A DNA stretch of 64,000 bases from assembly GCF_003970915.1 (NCBI RefSeq), contig NZ_RXOF01000022.1, forward strand, positions 48,338-112,337. Reading direction: 5' to 3'. Below, in pieces: positions 29,258-39,300 of this stretch. Both the position numbers and the translations under genes were made by a program. Under the pieces are notes generated by a model. It saw only the letters and a program-made list of their open reading frames with translations. It ran no database searches and was not told the origin of the DNA. This DNA is from Hymenobacter gummosus (GTDB taxonomy: Bacteria; Bacteroidota; Bacteroidia; Cytophagales; Hymenobacteraceae). The first letter of the stretch is position 1. Every line of letters starts with the position of its first letter.

Positions 29258-31816
29258 CTAGCGCGTCATTTCGGAGCGGTTAGCGCCTGCCTCCAAGGCC
29301 TGCTTTCCACGGGCCCACTCCTGCCGCTCAGCCCGCTGGCTGTCGTGTTCTACTACTTGGCTACCCGGCTGCGCGGCTACGGCATCCAGGGCATGGCTTA
29401 CCTGGACCATTTCCGGCTGGTCGGTGCGGTAGGAGACCTTGATTTCCGAATGACGGATGCCCTGCTCGTCGGTCGTGCTCTGCACCTCCCCAACCTTGGC
29501 ACCGCTGGCTATCAGTGCTTCCTTCACGGCCTCGGCCTGCCCGCGGGTGCCTTCCGCCGGAGCTGCTTCGTCTACCCGGACAATAACCTGCCGCTCGACC
29601 CCGGCAGCGTCGGCCGGGCGCGGCGCGGTGGCTTCCGCAGCCGCCGGCTCACGCGTCGGACCCGTGCGGGGCTGCAGCGTAGCGGTGGCGGCGGCTTGCT
29701 GACGTTCCGCCCGGTCCTGGTCGCTTTCGGTAATGCTGACGCCGACATATTTCGCATTGCCAGCTGCCGCCCGCGCCGTGGTGTTGGTCACGATGGCGTG
29801 AATCAGCGCGACTTCGGGCTGCTCGTTGCGGTAGTACATATCGAACTCAGCCCGGCGGATGCCCTGCTCATCCACCGTGCTGCGGACAGCGCTGGTGCGG
29901 ATATACCCGTCGCTTTCCAGCACGGCCTGCCAAGCTTCGGCCCGGCCCGTGGTATGGGGCGCCAGTTCATCCACCCGCCAAGTAGCCACCTTATCAACCC
30001 CAGGGTGGTCAGGCGCTTGCGCAACCACTGCCACGGCAGGTGCTCTGGGTGCCGGTGCAGCCGTCAGCTCTTCCTCGCTGGCGCGGCGCCCAGTAGGCGG
30101 CGGGTTGTCGTTCATCCAGTCCTTAAGCAACACCACCCCAGCCTCTTTGAGGTGGGTGAATTGGGCAGTCTGCTCCCGAGCCTCTTGCTCGCTGCGGTAG
30201 GAACGGGTTGGCCGCGGTTCCGCCTCAGTTACAGCTGCTCCGAACACGGCCTGGCTAAAACGCTTATCGTCCCGCTCACGCTCCTGCTGCGCTTCGGGCG
30301 TGTTTTCCCGCTCGCGCTGGGCCTGGCGCTCCAAGGCCCGCTGTTCCCGCTCCTGGCGCTGGGCTTCGGCCAGTCGCTGCTGCCGCTCCGACTCGCGCTG
30401 CTGCTCTTCGCGCTGGGCTGCGGCCCGGATTTGCTCGGCGCTCAGGCCCTGGTTGGTGTACTCCAACTCTTTGTTGAAGTCCTTGGCCAGCGGGTAGTCC
30501 ACCCGCAGAAAGCTTTCCTGCTGCCGCTCGGCCGCGGTGCGCAGCTGCTCCCGCTGCCGGTAGAGCTCCTGGGCCACGACTTCCAGCTGGGCCGTGTCGG
30601 CGCGGGCCACCGTGAGGCGCACAATGGTGGCCTGCTCGGTGCTGCGCTGCACTTCCACGGTGAGCGACGGACCGTCCTGCTGGGTCTGGTTGATGTGCTC
30701 CACCCGCTCGCGCAGCTGCTGCACCTGGGCCCCGCCTTGCTCGGCCGCCTCGTGGTGGAACGTCACCTTCAGGCTGGTATGGTACTTGTCGCTGGTGGCG
30801 TGCCACTCCACCGGCCGGGAGGCCTCGCGGTAGGCTTCCTGCTCGGCGACGGGCACCATCGGCCTAGCCGGCTGCAGCTCGTTGAGGTAATTGATGTTGA
30901 ACTGCCGGCCGCCGGCGTCGCGGTCGTTGGCCAGCACCACTTCCCGGGGCTGCTGCTTGTCGATAACCCGCTGAATCAAGGCAATCTGGGCCTCGGTGGG
31001 CGTGCCGCTGGTGGCAATGTAGAGCGTGTTCTTCGGGTCCTGCGCGTGCTTGAGCTGGAAGTGGGACAACGAGTCGATGGCCGACTCGCTCACCACCACG
31101 CGCTCCACCGGGGTGTCCTTGCCTTCGGTGGGGTGGGATACCCAGATGCCGTTTTTGGGCAGCGGCAGCAGGCTTTTATAGTGCTCGTTCTTCTGCTCGA
31201 CGCTGGCCAGGCCGTGCTCGTTGTAGAGGGGGAAAGCCGTGTTTTTGTGCTCGTTCTGCTGCGCGGTAAAAATGCGGCCCTGAAACGCGGGGTTGTCCAG
31301 CGTTTCGTCCGTAATGCCGCGGCCGTGCAGGTAGCTGCGGTCGGTCAGCTCCTTCTTTACGCCCAGCACCTCGGAAATCAGCCGGGTGCGGCGCTCTTCC
31401 TCGGCTTGCCGGGCCTGTTCCGGGTCGCCCGCGGGCAGGCTACTCAGGCGGGACGTGTCCGGCGGGGTGGCGTACTGAGTCGCATACTGACGGGCCGGGG
31501 CGGGGGCGCCATCGAGGTACTCGCGCAGCTGCTGGCGTACCTGGCCCAGGTTGAGGCCGTGGCCGTCGCCGCCGCGGGTTTTGGCAAAGTCGATGATGGA
31601 GCCCGCGTCGCGGTCGTCGCCGGTGTTGAGGTACACCTGGTGGTCGCCCTTGCGGGTGACGATGACGTGCTCGTCGTCCTTGACCAGGTGGTGCCAGTCG
31701 CCGCGGCGGCTTTCCTTCTTGATGGTGTAGCCCTGGCGCTGGGCGTAGTCAACCAGGTCTATGTCGCGCTTGAAGCGGTCGAGTTCGGAGGGGTCGTTTT
31801 CCCGGGGTGCGTTCAT
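29258..31816 (-). CDS. TOPRIM primase-like plasmid protein (DUF3991/Toprim)
   Basis: An 852-residue protein. Residues 1-110 are an N-terminal DUF3991-like region (FKRDIDLVDYAQRQGYTIKK ... IIDFAKTRGG). Residues about 140-320 hold the TOPRIM domain: ERVVVSESAIDSL supplies the Glu and VVLANDRDAGGRQFN the DxD. A charged coiled coil (about 430-545, Arg/Glu/Gln-rich) follows. The tail has two related units of about 90 residues (VDELAPHTTGRAEAWQAVLE and VDEAAPAEGTRGQAEAVKEA), and a weaker third lies before the coiled coil. Such proteins accompany Bacteroidetes conjugative elements, probably in priming or processing transferred DNA. Confidence 0.75.
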   Translation of the reverse strand: MNAPRENDPSELDRFKRDIDLVDYAQRQGYTIKKESRRGDWHHLVKDDEHVIVTRKGDHQVYLNTGDDRDAGSIIDFAKTRGGDGHGLNLGQVRQQLREYLDGAPAPARQYATQYATPPDTSRLSSLPAGDPEQARQAEEERRTRLISEVLGVKKELTDRSYLHGRGITDETLDNPAFQGRIFTAQQNEHKNTAFPLYNEHGLASVEQKNEHYKSLLPLPKNGIWVSHPTEGKDTPVERVVVSESAIDSLSHFQLKHAQDPKNTLYIATSGTPTEAQIALIQRVIDKQQPREVVLANDRDAGGRQFNINYLNELQPARPMVPVAEQEAYREASRPVEWHATSDKYHTSLKVTFHHEAAEQGGAQVQQLRERVEHINQTQQDGPSLTVEVQRSTEQATIVRLTVARADTAQLEVVAQELYRQREQLRTAAERQQESFLRVDYPLAKDFNKELEYTNQGLSAEQIRAAAQREEQQRESERQQRLAEAQRQEREQRALERQAQRERENTPEAQQERERDDKRFSQAVFGAAVTEAEPRPTRSYRSEQEAREQTAQFTHLKEAGVVLLKDWMNDNPPPTGRRASEEELTAAPAPRAPAVAVVAQAPDHPGVDKVATWRVDELAPHTTGRAEAWQAVLESDGYIRTSAVRSTVDEQGIRRAEFDMYYRNEQPEVALIHAIVTNTTARAAAGNAKYVGVSITESDQDRAERQQAAATATLQPRTGPTREPAAAEATAPRPADAAGVERQVIVRVDEAAPAEGTRGQAEAVKEALIASGAKVGEVQSTTDEQGIRHSEIKVSYRTDQPEMVQVSHALDAVAAQPGSQVVEHDSQRAERQEWARGKQALEAGANRSEMTR

Positions 31817-31830
31817 GAGATGGGGGAGTG

Positions 31831-31850
31831 GAGCCGGACAGCGCCGGCTC
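31831..31850. other. Short hairpin between two minus-strand genes
   Basis: GAGCCGG at 31831-31837 and CCGGCTC at 31844-31850 form a 7-bp stem with a 6-base loop in the 78-bp gap before the TOPRIM gene. There is no T run, so it may be an mRNA structure and not a terminator. Confidence 0.35.
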
Positions 31851-31894
31851 CTCCCGCACCCGAACCGGGCGTGAGACGGAAAGCTATCCGGGGG

Positions 31895-32281
31895 TTAGGT
31901 GGTCGGCGGGGTGCCGCCGGCCCGCTGGGCGGCCGCGTCGAAGAAGGCCAGCTGCTCGCGGAATTGTGCTAGAAGCTCGGCGCTGCCGAACACGTACTGG
32001 TTGGCGCCGCTGCCGATGTCGATGCGCACGATGTCGGTGGGCACGCCCAGGGCACGCAGCACGCGCTGCACCAGGCGGGGCTCGTCGCGCTTGAGCTTGC
32101 CGTTTTTCAGGTTCACGACGTTGGTATAGGTCAGGCCATGCTGGGCGCAAAAAGAGGTTAAATCGCCTTGGGCAAGGGCTTTGAGCCGAAACTGGACATA
32201 GCGCAGGCACTCGCTGTAGGGCGCGGATAGGCTTAAATCAGGAAACCCCAAAGGGGCGGAAACGTGGTCGGAGGGTACCAT
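31895..32281 (-). CDS. Putative helix-turn-helix protein
   Basis: A 128-residue protein starting MVPSDHVSAPLGFPDLSLSA. Residues about 37-85 (LKALAQGDLTSFCAQHGLTY followed by TNVVNLKNGKLKRDEPRLVQ) read as a helix-turn-helix with a typical 'second helix, Gly, Lys-rich' layout. The C-terminus has ANQYVFGSAELLAQF. It is encoded divergently from the tra head gene and next to the GTTAGTAA repeats at 32480, so it is a candidate regulator of both. Confidence 0.55.
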   Translation of the reverse strand: MVPSDHVSAPLGFPDLSLSAPYSECLRYVQFRLKALAQGDLTSFCAQHGLTYTNVVNLKNGKLKRDEPRLVQRVLRALGVPTDIVRIDIGSGANQYVFGSAELLAQFREQLAFFDAAAQRAGGTPPTT

Positions 32282-32479
32282 GCGAAGGAGGCTCACTGCT
32301 GGGGGCAGTGGGGGTGAAGTATCGGAGAGATACCCCAAAGGACGCATATCGGGCTTAGAAGCCGCAACGCCTTCGTGGAAAAACTCAAATCTTCCACCCG
32401 ATTGCCCGTCGGATACCCGCCCGGATGGGGACCTGCTTCGCCGGTAGCCGCATCATACGACTAAACAATTTTTAGGTTT

Positions 32480-32498
32480 TTACTAACTTTTTACTAAC
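32480..32498 (-). repeat. 11-bp-spaced GTTAGTAA repeats, locus 3
   Basis: TTACTAAC at 32480 and 32491 (GTTAGTAA on the minus strand), exactly 11 bp apart, lie between the divergent HTH gene and the tra head gene, 32 bp before its ATG. They are the same motif and spacing as at 5476 and 7757. Confidence 0.6.
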
Positions 32499-32529
32499 AC
32501 AATAATGCGTCCTGCCGTAAGGGGGCGGT

Positions 32530-32684
32530 ATGCGTTCGGGAATACTCTTACTGGTGGTTGTCTTGGCCCTGGCCGCGCTGGCGGCCCTGCTCTGGTGGCG
32601 GTTCAAGGGCGGCGGCATGCCGGCGGCTCCAGCCGCGACGGCCACCCGCAACCATCATTCCCTGCGCACCTTTCACTACCAGCC
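32530..32684 (+). pseudogene. 5' part of a membrane protein gene split by the transposon
   Basis: ATG at 32530 follows a good ribosome-binding site (AAGGGGG 6 bp upstream). It encodes MRSGILLLVVVLALAALAAL, a membrane anchor, then a short Ala/Pro-rich linker up to residue 51. In the present DNA the frame runs into the transposon end and stops at 32695-32697. Joining 32684 to 55865 restores one open frame of 225 codons with the 3' half. It is the head of the tra operon. Confidence 0.75.
32680..32684 (+). repeat. Target-site duplication CAGCC, left copy
   Basis: CAGCC immediately precedes the left inverted repeat and is repeated right after the other end at 55860-55864. Five bases is the standard duplication of Tn3-family insertion. 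Confidence 0.85.
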
Positions 32685-32723
32685 GGGGTCCCACTAGAGT
32701 CGGAACGGAAAACAACGCTAAGG
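32685..32723 (+). repeat. Left terminal inverted repeat of the transposon
   Basis: It starts GGGGTCCCACTAGAG and ends CTAAGG, matching the right end at 35 of 39 positions. The Tn3-family signature (starts GGGG, ends TAAG) is present. Confidence 0.9.
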
Positions 32724-32810
32724 AAATCGGCGGCAAATTCTCAGAAAGTCTCCACCAACGCGGATAGCGAGTCGTTGATTCGTGAGAACAACGAATGAGA
32801 CAATTTGTGC
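32724..32810 (-). repeat. Inverted partial copy of the res region (deleted tnpR-tnpA)
   Basis: On the minus strand this is the res region (27 bp at 32763-32789 identical to 52103-52129, plus flanking matches TGAGACAATTT and TGAGAATTTGCC) joined directly to the last codons of tnpA (GCCGATTTCCTTAG) and the terminal repeat. The whole tnpR and nearly all of tnpA are missing. It is a miniature, internally deleted end of the same transposon. Confidence 0.75.
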
Positions 32811-32936
32811 CGTGCATCGGTAAGACAGCCGGGGCTGCTACGGCTGGGTCGAAAAAACGCCCGTTTCCGGAGACACCCCGACCCGCCGCTCCGGTCATCA
32901 CGAGCCCAACGGGAATTTTTGTCCTTACGCTTATGC

Positions 32937-33008
32937 TACCCGTACAACGACGAGCGGCGTCACTCCGCCCTCGGTTACCATTCATTCAACAACTTTGAAA
33001 CTAATTGA
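32937..33008 (+). pseudogene. IS3-family transposase remnant
   Basis: It encodes YPYNDERRHSALGYHSFNNF followed by ETN and a stop. This is the C-terminal signature of IS3-family OrfB (YN..R.HSALGY.SP..FE). Nothing upstream continues it. It is a decayed insertion inside the transposon. Confidence 0.7.
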
Positions 33009-33396
33009 AAATCAATATAAAACAACGTATTAAAATTACCCATCTTAGTCAGGCTATTTCACCCAAGCTGCGCCAACTCTAGGCTGTACCAGCGCAGCAC
33101 AAAAAGGCCTCTTCCTGGCCGCTACCACTTGGCTGTAAAAAGCCAGGTGGCGCCGGACTGGTTTGCTCGTTGCAGCTACCGCATCCACAAGCAGGGAAGG
33201 CTCCTTGGCATCAAGATTGGCAGGAATTTACTAGGCATTGCCCGTGCAAAGCTTCCATCTTTGTTCGATTGGCTTTTTCCTAGAGTGGTCTGCTTGGCGG
33301 CTGATTGTCGCGTCTCAACACGTGACTTGAAGCACACAAACGCTGGCGCAACGGATCAGGAAGAACCATTTGTGGTTGGTCGCCTTCCCCCTGCCT
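33009..33396. other. Leader region of the giant secreted-protein gene
   Basis: About 390 bp without a credible gene, AT-richer than the flanks. A 10-bp imperfect hairpin (CCACTTGGCT at 33125 and AGCCAGGTGG at 33141) is present. No clear TAnnTTTG box was seen near the start. Confidence 0.4.
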
Positions 33397-36300
33397 ATGC
33401 GCCTACATGTACGCCCCCGTTTCTTTTCGACGCTGATTCCTACGGCGGTCCTGCTGCTGGCCGCCTTGTCTCCCAGGCTCGGCCAGGGCCAGACCTACAC
33501 AGCCTCCATCACGCCGTCGCGCCATACAACCGGCGCCCTGCGTGCCACCGGCATCCGTGTTGATTTCAACCACTCGCAGTCAGCCAGCCTTAACACCTCC
33601 CTGGTAAAGGTGATGAGCAGCCAGTACGAAGGGCGCAAGGCGGCTGCGTACGCGCTGGTGGGCTCGCGCAACCAGTCCAACAACCGGCTCAACATCACCC
33701 CCACCAACGCTTTCCGCGCCGGCGAGTTGGTCACAGTAGTGGTGCCCAGCGCCATTGCCACCAAGCAGGTGCTGCAGTTCTGGACGGAAACCACCGGCGG
33801 CGGCTCGCTGGCCAGCCCCACCAATTACAGCAGCGGCACCAACCCCTACGGCGTGGCGGCGGCCGACCTGAACGGCGACGCCTACCCCGACCTGGTGACG
33901 GCCAACGCCACCGGCAATACCTTGACCATCCGCTTGAATGACGGTAGCGGCGGCTTCGGCAGCCCCTTGGCATACGCGGGGCTGAGCAGCCCGCGGGCGG
34001 TGGCCGCCGCCGACCTGGACCTGGACGGCGACCTGGACCTGGTGGTGGCCGAGCACACGCCCAACCAGCTGCGCGTGCTGCTGAACGGCGGCAGCGGCAC
34101 CAGCTGGACGGCCAGCGCCCTGAGCACTGGCGCCAGCAGCGGCGCGCTGGCCGTGGCCGTGGCCGACCTGAGCGCTGACACCAATCCCGACCTGGTGGTC
34201 GTAAGCGGCAACCACACCGTGAGCGTGCTGCTGGGCACCGGCGGCGGCGCTTTCGCCCCGGCCACCAGCTACGCGGCGGGCACCGGCGCGCAGGCCGTGG
34301 CCGCGGGCGACGTGGACAACGATGGCGACCTGGACGTGCTGACGGCCAACGCCACCGCTGGCACCGTCAGCCTGCTGCGGGGCGACAACTCGGGCACGCT
34401 GGCAGCTGCCACCACCCTAGCCGCGGGCAGCGGGCCGCAGCACCTGACGCTGACCGACGTCAACGGCGACCAGTACCTGGACGTGGTGACGGCCAACGCC
34501 GACGGCACGGCCAGCCTGCTGCTCAACAGCAACGGCAGCTTTGCGGCGGCCACCAGCCTGAGCGTCGGGACCAACGCCTCGGCCGTGGTGGCGGGGGACA
34601 TTGATGGCGACCTGGACCTGGACCTGCTGCTGACCGACTATGCCAACAACCAGGTGGTGCTGCGCCTCAACGACGGCAGCGGCAGCTTCGCGGCCCCGAC
34701 CACCGTGGCCGTGGGCGGCAACCCCCGCGCCCTGACCCTGGTCGACGTCAACGCCGATGGGGCGGTGGACGTGCTGACGGCCAACGGCTCGGGCAACTCG
34801 GCCAGCGTGGTGCTCAACCGCATTCCGGCCCCGGAGCTGACCTCGGCCACGCCCGCGGCGGCCGCCATCAACAGCGCTGTGGTAGTGGCGGGACAGTACT
34901 TCACAGCCGTAACGGGGGTAACCGTGAACGGCGTGGCGGCCACCTACACCGTGAATTCCCCCAATCAGCTAACGCTGACCGTGCCGGCTGGCGCCAGCTC
35001 GGGCCTGCTGCGCGTGACCAGCAGCTACGGCAGCGGCACGCTCCCGTTTTTAGTGCTGCCAGTTGTTTCGTCGTTTACGCCCAGCAGCGGCGGGGAAAAT
35101 ACTACCAGCGTAGTGCTGACGGGCACGGGCTTCGTAGGCGTGACGGCGGTGAAGTTCAACAGCGTGGAGGCCACGTACACGGTTAACTCATCCACCCAGA
35201 TAACAGCCACCGTACCGGCCGGCGCCACGACCGGCCCCCTGAGCGTGACCACGGCCGGGGGCACCGGCACCAGCAGCAGTAGCTTCACGGTGGTGCCGGG
35301 CATCTCGGCGTTTTCGCCCGGCAGCGGGGCCGAGGGCACGAGCGTAGCCCTAACGGGCACGCAGCTGGCCGACGTTACCCGCGTCACCTTCGGGGGCGTG
35401 GCGACCAGCTTCACCATTCACTCGGCCACCAGCATCACGGCTACGGTGCCGGCCGGGGCCGTGTCGGGGCTGATTCAGGTGACCTCGCCCAGCGCCGGCA
35501 CGCGCTCCTCCGGCAGCTGGTTCACGGTCGTGCCAGGCATCACCGGCTTTACGCCCGCCACCGGGGCCAGCGGCACCAGCGTGGTCATCAGCGGCACGAG
35601 CCTGAGCGGGGCCACGGCCGTGCGCTTCAACGGCACGGACGCCGCTAGCTACACGGTGCACTCAGCCCAGCAGATTACGGCCGTGGTGGCCAGCGGCACC
35701 GCCAGCGGCTACATCACCGTGACCACGCCCCAGGGCACGGGCACCAGCAGCACGGTCTTTGCCCTGGCCCCTACGCTGACCAGCTTTTCGCCCAGCAGCG
35801 GCACGGCCGCCGCCAATGGCGTCGCGGCCACCACCGTCACGCTCACCGGCACGAACCTGCTCGGCACCACGGCCGTGATGTTCAACGGCGTGGCCGCCGC
35901 CTCGTTCAGCGTGCAGAGCAACACCAGCCTGACGGCCACCGTGCCCGCCACCGCCCTGACGGGCCCGATTACGGTAACCAACGCGGCCGGCACGGCCACC
36001 TCGGCCACCTCGTTCGCGCCCACACCAGTGCTGTGGTTCATGAGCCCGGGCAGCGGCCCCGTAGGTACCGTGGTGACACTGACGGGCACGAATCTGGGCA
36101 GCCTCACGGCCGTGCGCTTCAATGGCGTGACCAGCTCCGGCAGCACGCGCACCTCGGCCACGAGCCTGACGGCCGTGGTGCCGCCTGGGGCTACCTCGGG
36201 CCCCGTAACGGCGGTGGTGGGTGGCACCACCACCAGCGCCCCCGCCCACTTTCAGGTGCGCACGGCCACCGTGCTGGCCACCACGCCGGCCCGCAACGCC

Positions 36301-39300
36301 TTCGGCCAAGCCCTGAGCACGCGCCCGGCCGCCACCTTCAGCCAGGCGCAGGCCAGCGGCGCGACCCCGGCCGGCCTGAAAGTGTACAGCGACAAGCGCG
36401 AGGGCCTGCGCACCGGCAGCCTGAGCGGCGGCGGTACCTACACCAGCACGCTTATGCCGGCGCTGCCGTGGCAGCCCGGCGAGCGGGTGCACGCCACGGC
36501 CCCCGGCGCCGCGGGCGGCGTGTGGCAGTTCCGCACGGCCGTTACCGGCACCGGCAACGTGCTCAAGAACATCGGCACGGTGGCGGCGCCGGCCTTGGCC
36601 AACGGGCGGATTGGCAGCGCCAGCGGTGACGTGGACGGCGACGGCGACCTGGACCTGGTGGTGGCCAACTCCGACGCCACCGCCGTGCTGCGCAACGACG
36701 GCGGCGGCTCGTTCAGCACCTGGCAAACGTTGTCGACGATCTGGGCCGATGATGTGGCCCTGGCCGACCTAGATGGCGACGGCGACCTGGACCTGGTCGT
36801 CGGGATTCAGTTCAGCGGCCAGACCGTGGCGGGCGTGGCCGTGTACCGCAACGACGGCAGCGGGCAGTTCACCTTCAGCAGCAAGTGCAACGTGAGCGGG
36901 GGCTGCAACTTCGCGCTGCTGGACGTGGGTGACGTGGACGGCGACGGCGACCTGGACGTAGCCACTGGCAACGACGACAGCGCCAGCCTGTGCTACAACG
37001 ACGGCACCGGCACGCTGACGGCCGTGCGTGTGGTGGGCGAGGCGGGTCCGGAATATGGGTCACTCTGGCCGGGGCCGGTGCTGCTGCGCGACGTGGACGC
37101 CGACGGCGACCTAGACCTGCTGCGCGGTGAGGGCACTAGCCTGGTGTGGTACCCCAACGAAGGCAACGGCCTGATGGGCAGCGCGGCCTCGTCGTTCACC
37201 GTCGGCAGCAGGATTGCCCACCTGCTGGGCGAAGACTTCGACGGGGACGGGGATGTGGACGTACTGGTCAGCTGCTACAGCGGGGTCCGCTTCCTGCTGG
37301 CCAACGACGGCACCGGCCAGTACACGCTGCGGAGCCAGACTAACTATACCAGCATCGTCACGTTTGCCTGTTACGCCTGGGCGGATGCTGGCGACGTGGA
37401 CGGCGACGGCGACCTGGACGTGGTGGCCGGCTCCCAGCAATTCGCCAACGTGGCCGTGCTGCTCAACAATGGCGCGGGCCTGCTGAGCCTGAGCCGGTTT
37501 GTGACGCAGGTCGCACCCAGCACCGGCTTGCTGGCCGACTTCGACGGGGACAACGACCTGGACCTGATGGCCGCCTCCTACGAGGATGACGAGCCCATGC
37601 AAATTTGCCTGAACGGCCGGACGCCGACCATCACGGCCTTCACCCCGCACGGGGCCGTGGGTGCTACGGTGACGCTAGCCGGCACGGAGTTCAACAACAT
37701 TACCGGCCTAACACTCAACGGGACTACCGTGACGAGCTACACCCGCGTATCGAGCACCCAGGTGACGTTTACGGTCCCGAGCGGGGCCAGCACCGGCCGC
37801 ATCGGCCTTACCACACCTTGGGGCACGGCCACCACCGGCACCGACTTTACGGTGGTGGTGCCCGGCTCCACCACCATCAGCGGGCTGAGCCCCGGCAGCG
37901 GGCCGGTGGGCACCACGGTCACCATCACGGGCACGGCCTTTACGGGCGCCAGCAGCGTGACGTTTAACGGCGTCAGCGCCCCGTTTACGCTTAACTCGAC
38001 TACCAGCATCACGGCCACGGTTCCCGCCACGGCTACTACCGGACCGGTAGAGGTGACGGCCGCGGCCAACACGGCCAACAGCGGCATCAACTTCATTATT
38101 ACGCCCGTAGTGAGCAGCTTCAGCCCCGGCAGCGGCGTGACGGGCAGCAGCGTAGTCATTACCGGCACGGGGCTAACGGGCGCTACCGATGTGGCGTTTA
38201 ACGGCGTCAGCGCCACGTTCACCCAGAACTCGGCCACGCAGCTGACGGCCACCGTGCCCGCCACGGCCACCACCGGCGTGCTGAGCGTGACCACGGCCGG
38301 CGGCACCTACACCACCACGGCCAGCTTCACGGTACTGCCCACGCTGACGAGCTTTGCGCCCAGCAGCGGCCCTGAGGGCACGAGCGTGACCATCACGGGC
38401 ACCGGACTGGCGGGCACCACCGGCGCCAGCTTCAACGGCACGGCCGTGACGACCATTGCGGCCCTGGGCGCCACCAGCCTCACGGTGCTGGTGCCTGCCG
38501 GGGCCAGCACCGGCCCCGTCAGCGTCACGACGACCGGCGGCACGGCTAGCAGCACGGCCAGCTTCACCGTGACGTCGGCCGTGACGGCTTTCAGCCCCAC
38601 CAGCGGCCCCACGGGTACCACGGTTGTTATCAGCGGCACCACGCTTACGGGAGCTACGGCCGTGACGTTCGGCGGCGTCAGCGCGACGTTCACCGTCAAC
38701 TCGGCCACCCAGATTACGGCTACCGTCCCGACTACAGCCCTGACGGGCGCCATCCGGGTGACGACGCCGACGGGCATGTATACCACCACGGGGGCATTTG
38801 CGGTGCTGCCCACCCTCGCGACCTTTACGCCCGGCAGCGGACCCGAAGGCACCAGCGTCACCATCAGCGGCTCGGGCCTGGGCGGAGCTACCACGGTAAG
38901 CTTCAGCGGCACGGCGGCCACCAGCTTCACGGTGATGTCGGCCACCAGCCTCACGGCGGTAGTGCCCGCCAGCGCCACCACCGGGCCCATTACCGTTACC
39001 ACGCCCAGCGGCACGGGCACAAGTGCGGGTAGCTTCACCGTCACGCCCGCCGTCACGGCCTTCAGCCCGGCCAGCGGCCCCACGGGCACCACCGTCGTCA
39101 TAACCGGCACCACGCTCACCGGCGCTACGGCCGTGACGGTGAACGGCGTCAGCGCGCCGTTCACCGTCAACTCGGCCACGCAGCTGACGGCCACCGTGCC
39201 GGCCGGCGCCACCACGGGCCTTATCAGCCTGACGACGACGCTGGGCACGGTGAGCACCGCCACCGCCTTCCAGGTCACGCCGGGCGTCCTCGCGTTCAGC

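Noticed and set aside
29180-31972. 930-codon plus-strand open frame over the TOPRIM gene
   Set aside because: No domain and skewed composition; the minus frame has a TOPRIM domain and normal composition.
33129-33563. 144-codon frame before and overlapping the giant gene
   Set aside because: No recognisable domain, and its second half is the out-of-frame signal-peptide region of the giant gene.
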